DNA of 64,000 nt from Pedobacter psychroterrae (GTDB lineage: Bacteria > Bacteroidota > Bacteroidia > Sphingobacteriales > Sphingobacteriaceae): assembly GCF_004331695.1 (NCBI RefSeq), contig NZ_SJSL01000002.1, positions 1,178,001 to 1,242,000 of the forward strand. The letters run 5' to 3'. Shown piece after piece: positions 60,952 through 64,000 of this stretch. Below the pieces are notes generated by a model. It ran no database searches, was not told the origin of the DNA, and was given only the letters and a program-made list of their open reading frames with translations. Both the position numbers and the translations under genes were made by a program. How positions within the stretch are numbered: the stretch's first letter is position 1; every line of letters starts with the position of its first letter.

Positions 60952-62526
60952 TTAATTTATAGTAATTGGAAATTCACGGTATCCTGATCCCAGCGTCCAG
61001 CGGATCTTATATGCTCCTTCGTAAACTTTTTTACTATCCGGGTCAGTACCATCCCATTCAAAAATAAAGGTCTGCAGGCCCGTTTTGCCTTTAAAGAGTG
61101 AACTTAATAAATGATTATCAGTGGAATATAAGTCGATCTGCAATGAGCCTGGATTCCAGGATTTGCTGATGATAATGGCGGGCTTGTTTCTTAAGATCCG
61201 ATACGGCAGTACAGTAGCCAGGTACAGTTCTTTACTTTCTGTAAAATTGACCTTCGGAACAATAACAGGTCGTTGAACATATTTCCGCTTGAAACCTGGT
61301 GGATTTCTGAGCACAGTATTTTTAAAAGCGATAAATTCATCCGATTGATCATCTGCCTTAAACCGTGCAGTATATAAATCTCTGATCGTCTGGTCAAAAT
61401 CCAGCAATCCGGTCCACAGTTCGCCTGTATTTTTGGCTTCCGCACCATGGCCATAGTTCTTTTTAAAACCGCCAGCGCCTGATGTGTCTTTTTCAGCACC
61501 TAGTCCATTGGAATTAATAAACGCTGGCTTAAGTTTATCTTTATTCCACATCACATCCAAATTGGTACGAATAATTCTTTTTATGTCCTGTTCATCAAAT
61601 ACAATTCCATAATGATAAGCCTCTGCGATTTTTTCCACCTCTCCGGCCTGATAACCGGACCTGAAAGGATGCACCCAAACCCCATGTTTGGTGTCTTTTT
61701 TCTGCAAATCTACATCAGCAGGTGTTAAGGGTTCAAAATAGTTCCAGCAATAGTGGCCGTCGAAATATTGAAAGTGACTCTTAAATGTAAAGTAAATTCG
61801 CTCAGAACGGTCTCGGTAACCCTTTTTCCCGGTGATATTATATAAGCGCAGAAATACCTGTGCCGCATCCAATTGTTTATTGAAAGGATGACTGATCCCT
61901 GCACGGTCGACTGTTGGGTCAGTAATCCATTGCTTGCTTTTACCACCTGGTGCCATGAACTTCGGGAAGCCGATGTACGAACCATATGGCCCATCTTCAT
62001 GCCAGCAACCACGCTTATCCCATTTTTCTGCAAAATTGCGGGCAGCAAGTTGGACATAACTGTTGGCCTTTGCAGCATAGGTTTTCTTCAAGCTGTCTGT
62101 CTTCAATACCAGTTGACTGAAGTCGAGCATGCCTTTAAATAAGATGGCATCGCCAACAAGTGCATCCTGCCAGAATTTTTTATTGTATCCATATGGACCA
62201 ATCCAGCCTAAATAGCCATCAGGATCAGTATCCAACTTACCAATCAAAAAATCAAAATAGCTGATGCCTGCGTCCAGCCATCTGGTATCAACGCTCAAAT
62301 TAAAGTTGTCTATGAATTCCCCCATGCCATATGCTGCATTCCAGCAAAAATCTTCTCCTTTGGCGCTTTCTGCAAAAGCGGGATTGTGAATCATTCTTTG
62401 CAATAGTTGTTCAGGACTCGTTTTCAGTTTTACAGGCACTTTTATTTGCGCAGAAGAGGTTACTGAGCAATGCAGTAATAAAAGCAACAGGGTTATATTC
62501 ATAAAACCAATTCTTCTGAGACTCAT
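60952..62526 (-). CDS. Secreted alpha/alpha-barrel protein, glycoside hydrolase-like
   Basis: Exported protein of 524 residues with a signal peptide ending SVTSSAQ. An (alpha/alpha)-barrel-like region (about 40-380) has repeated Trp/Tyr-rich segments such as FCWNAAYGMGEFIDNFNL, DGYLGWIGPYGYNKKFWQD and HYCWNYFEPLTPADVD. A FlgD-like Ig domain ends the protein (TFIFEWDGTDPDSKKVYEGAYKIRW). The barrel is typical of several GH and lyase families but I cannot name one, and no acid pair is certain. The start is the first ATG because it puts positive residues before the hydrophobic core. Confidence 0.65.
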   Translation of the reverse strand: MSLRRIGFMNITLLLLLLHCSVTSSAQIKVPVKLKTSPEQLLQRMIHNPAFAESAKGEDFCWNAAYGMGEFIDNFNLSVDTRWLDAGISYFDFLIGKLDTDPDGYLGWIGPYGYNKKFWQDALVGDAILFKGMLDFSQLVLKTDSLKKTYAAKANSYVQLAARNFAEKWDKRGCWHEDGPYGSYIGFPKFMAPGGKSKQWITDPTVDRAGISHPFNKQLDAAQVFLRLYNITGKKGYRDRSERIYFTFKSHFQYFDGHYCWNYFEPLTPADVDLQKKDTKHGVWVHPFRSGYQAGEVEKIAEAYHYGIVFDEQDIKRIIRTNLDVMWNKDKLKPAFINSNGLGAEKDTSGAGGFKKNYGHGAEAKNTGELWTGLLDFDQTIRDLYTARFKADDQSDEFIAFKNTVLRNPPGFKRKYVQRPVIVPKVNFTESKELYLATVLPYRILRNKPAIIISKSWNPGSLQIDLYSTDNHLLSSLFKGKTGLQTFIFEWDGTDPDSKKVYEGAYKIRWTLGSGYREFPITIN

Positions 62527-62777
62527 AGTTATAAATATAATAAAATGTTCCTGATTAGTTGGCTAGCCGAAAAAGAAGAAGACAGAGCAGTAAAGTACAC
62601 ATTAATTGGCCTGTAGTCGAGAGTTTTTCCTTCGCCTTTTCAATCAACCTCTGATGGTGTGATCCCGCTGGTCTAAATTCCAAACACTTTTATGACGATT
62701 GTAGGAAAATATTACTTTAAGGGCAAATAGTAAAAAATCTTATTAGGGCTGTCGAAAAAGAGGGAAACTATATTGTT
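62527..62777. other. Intergenic region with an IS-terminus-like motif
   Basis: No convincing gene in 251 bp between two leftward genes. Near the right end the sequence GGGCTGTCGAAAAAG (62746-62760) resembles the terminal inverted repeats of some insertion sequences. A 22-codon ORF from 62545 and a minus-strand frame are open but have no support. It could be a remnant of past insertion next to the accessory-looking genes at the window edge. Confidence 0.25.
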
Positions 62778-63326
62778 TTAGCTGAACGAGTTGTTGTGCT
62801 GCATTTGGGCAATGGAATCTCGCATGGTTTTTAGCCCGGTGGCTACCTGCACAATTGGCGTGGTAAATGTAGATATCAGGTATGCGATCATAGCGAGTGA
62901 TTCGCTGAGTATCAGGCCATCGGTATCAGTAAAATTGTTGGGAAGCATCAGGTTATGTTTGTAATACAAGAGGTTAAATTCATCCATAAAACCAAAGCCG
63001 ACAATAGGCAGGTTGGTATTTATTTTAACCAGCATCTCAAATAACTCGGGCTTCAGCAAAGTAGTGAATTTGTTGGCCAGCGGTATAAAGCATTGTATAA
63101 TACTGACATCAGTTAAATTAGCGGCGGTTATCGGCATCAACGAAAGTTCTATCTTCCAAAGCACCTCGCTATCGTCATCTTCTGCATCAATATCGGCAGT
63201 TATGCGGTGGTATGGGTTATCCGTATCGGGAGGTTGTACGGCCATGCTCCAACCGTCCTCTTCCAAATAATTGTATATTAATTCCAGTTGTTTTTGATGC
63301 GCTTTGCTCGTAGCCGATTTTGCCAT
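62778..63326 (-). CDS. YbjN/type III chaperone-like protein
   Basis: Protein of 182 residues with the alternating fold of YbjN and CesT-type chaperones: LELIYNYLEEDGW, ADIDAEDDDSEVLWKIELSLMPI, then LLKPELFEMLVKINTNLPIVGFGFMDEF and LYYKHNLMLP. A helical end with STFTTPIVQVATGLKTM follows. Such small acidic proteins often act as dedicated chaperones for secreted or phage-tail-like effectors. It lies 4 bp after the stop of the upstream gene in one unit with it. Its stop is at 62778, close to the IS-like motif. Confidence 0.6.
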   Translation of the reverse strand: MAKSATSKAHQKQLELIYNYLEEDGWSMAVQPPDTDNPYHRITADIDAEDDDSEVLWKIELSLMPITAANLTDVSIIQCFIPLANKFTTLLKPELFEMLVKINTNLPIVGFGFMDEFNLLYYKHNLMLPNNFTDTDGLILSESLAMIAYLISTFTTPIVQVATGLKTMRDSIAQMQHNNSFS

Positions 63327-63330
63327 GGTT

Positions 63331-63990
63331 CTATGTAGATAATTTTGCAGCTATTTTTGAAGGAGTGGGTTCTTTTTCCCCTATTATTTTTAACCCTAAG
63401 TTGCGTATCAGTCTTCTACTTGGTTCATCGCCTCCTTTAACACCTTCGTTATATAACAGCTTAGAAGCCGTATCAACAAAATTATTATAGCAATGACCGG
63501 CATCACTATATCCGTTAAGTTTTAAAGCGGTCTCTAGTGGATCAGGGCCAAGGTCGTGCATTTCCCGCACTCTGGCACTACTCAGCCAGAAATGTCTTTT
63601 TTCTATTACTTTTTTTTCTTTTTTCCATTCGTCCCTAACACCCCGTATACCAAGAATATCAATAGCCATTTCTTTTTTATGCTTGCGTTTTTTATAGTAG
63701 TTATATACTGCCACAGCTCCGCCAATTGCGGCCGCGGCCGACAACAATGCCCAACCTATAGGTGTAGCGCCGGCAAGCAATGCAGCGCCACCTGCAACAG
63801 TGTACATGCCTTTGTAAAGTTTGCCCAAGCCTTTCCGTGACTCGCGTTTTTGTGTTTCAATAGCTACTTTAGAGGCGTATATAAATTTTTTATCATCACC
63901 ACGTGCAGTCATGTTTTGTTCCAGTCGTTCGCGGCGCCGGTCTGCCATCACAGTTCCGTATGCACCGCTTGCTATATCGAACGCGCCCAT
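63331..63990 (-). CDS. C-terminal end of a larger protein, possibly a DUF4157/eCIS-type effector (5' end outside window)
   Basis: At least 219 residues; the reading frame stays open to the window edge (GIA precedes the ATG at 63990), so the true start is probably upstream. The order is a charged segment (DRRRERLEQNMTARGDDKKFIYASK), an Ala/Gly-rich hydrophobic hairpin (YTVAGGAALLAGATPIGWALLSAAAAIGGAVAVYNYY), a basic stretch (KKRKHKKE) and a helical tail. I recall this pattern from the C-terminal region of DUF4157 (eCIS core) proteins. The downstream chaperone-like gene supports an effector/chaperone pair. This assignment is inference; the gene could be an unrelated membrane protein. Confidence 0.5.
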   Translation of the reverse strand: MGAFDIASGAYGTVMADRRRERLEQNMTARGDDKKFIYASKVAIETQKRESRKGLGKLYKGMYTVAGGAALLAGATPIGWALLSAAAAIGGAVAVYNYYKKRKHKKEMAIDILGIRGVRDEWKKEKKVIEKRHFWLSSARVREMHDLGPDPLETALKLNGYSDAGHCYNNFVDTASKLLYNEGVKGGDEPSRRLIRNLGLKIIGEKEPTPSKIAAKLST

Positions 63991-64000
63991 GGCAATGCCG

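Noticed and set aside
62545..62613. 22-codon ORF in the gap before the YbjN-like gene
   Set aside because: No promoter or ribosome site and no resemblance to any family; kept as part of the gap description only.
1..64000. tRNA, rRNA, CRISPR arrays or intact transposases
   Set aside because: I looked through the intergenic regions and open frames and saw none; a dedicated RNA search could still find a non-obvious one.

Overview
The window looks like a chromosomal segment of a Sphingobacteriaceae bacterium (Bacteroidota), most like Pedobacter. This is judged from gene families and gene style, not from any search. The indicators are promoter boxes of the Bacteroidota type (TAnnTTTG, sometimes with an upstream TTG), weak or absent Shine-Dalgarno sequences, an S46 dipeptidyl-peptidase, SpII lipoproteins, WD40-like/OmpA proteins, a CRTAC1-type VCBS lipoprotein, and moderately AT-rich DNA. 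I see no tRNA, rRNA, CRISPR array or intact insertion sequence.

Layout. 1-8.2 kb is a glycan or envelope block: a 5'-truncated MBOAT acyltransferase, an SGNH-like partner, a beta-helix lipoprotein and two GT2 glycosyltransferases. Set into it on the opposite strand is a four-gene partner-switching module (membrane coiled-coil protein, receiver-PP2C phosphatase, STAS protein, degenerate HATPase). 8.3-12 kb holds a small basic protein with a long leader, a lipoprotein and the S46 peptidase. 12.3-21.2 kb is a rightward series: free-Met-sulfoxide reductase, Mpg glycosylase, kynureninase, bestrophin, topoisomerase III, a response regulator, an MBL hydrolase, a DUF1801-like protein, a phage Hef-like protein and MiaA. 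21.2-31 kb carries a small OM barrel, a DUF3347 lipoprotein, citrate synthase, a nucleoside-type MFS carrier, a bifunctional nuclease, EtfAB, a TPR protein, ChrA and DnaB.

31-43 kb is mostly housekeeping: RlmB, ManC and KdsD (divergent from recQ-kdsA), an OmpA/WD40 protein, QueE, a Rieske protein, FolD and LepA. KdsD and KdsA both belong to KDO synthesis for LPS. 42.8-46.6 kb is a leftward operon: aminotransferase, omega-amidase-like nitrilase, glycosylasparaginase and CutC. Its first two genes suggest the glutamine transaminase/omega-amidase route. Then come a queuosine-precursor-type transporter, an aldo/keto reductase, YceH, an iron-permease-like protein, two PAS proteins (one without an ATPase domain), an Rnk/GreA-like protein, an OM protein/lipoprotein pair, a truncated haemoglobin, the CRTAC1-like lipoprotein, a cupin with an anti-sigma-like N-terminus and a secreted helical-barrel protein. 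The last 1.2 kb holds two leftward genes of different character: a YbjN/chaperone-like protein, and a protein open at the window edge that resembles the C-terminal end of a DUF4157-type (eCIS-associated) protein.

The most interesting items are five CCCTAT motifs spaced exactly 11 bp apart at 12162-12212, the Hef-like gene coupled to miaA, the chaperone/eCIS-like pair at the right edge, a Cys-containing leader ORF at 53908-54072, a candidate small ORF in the leader at 8527-8631, and the partner-switching module with a degenerate kinase-like member beside glycan genes.
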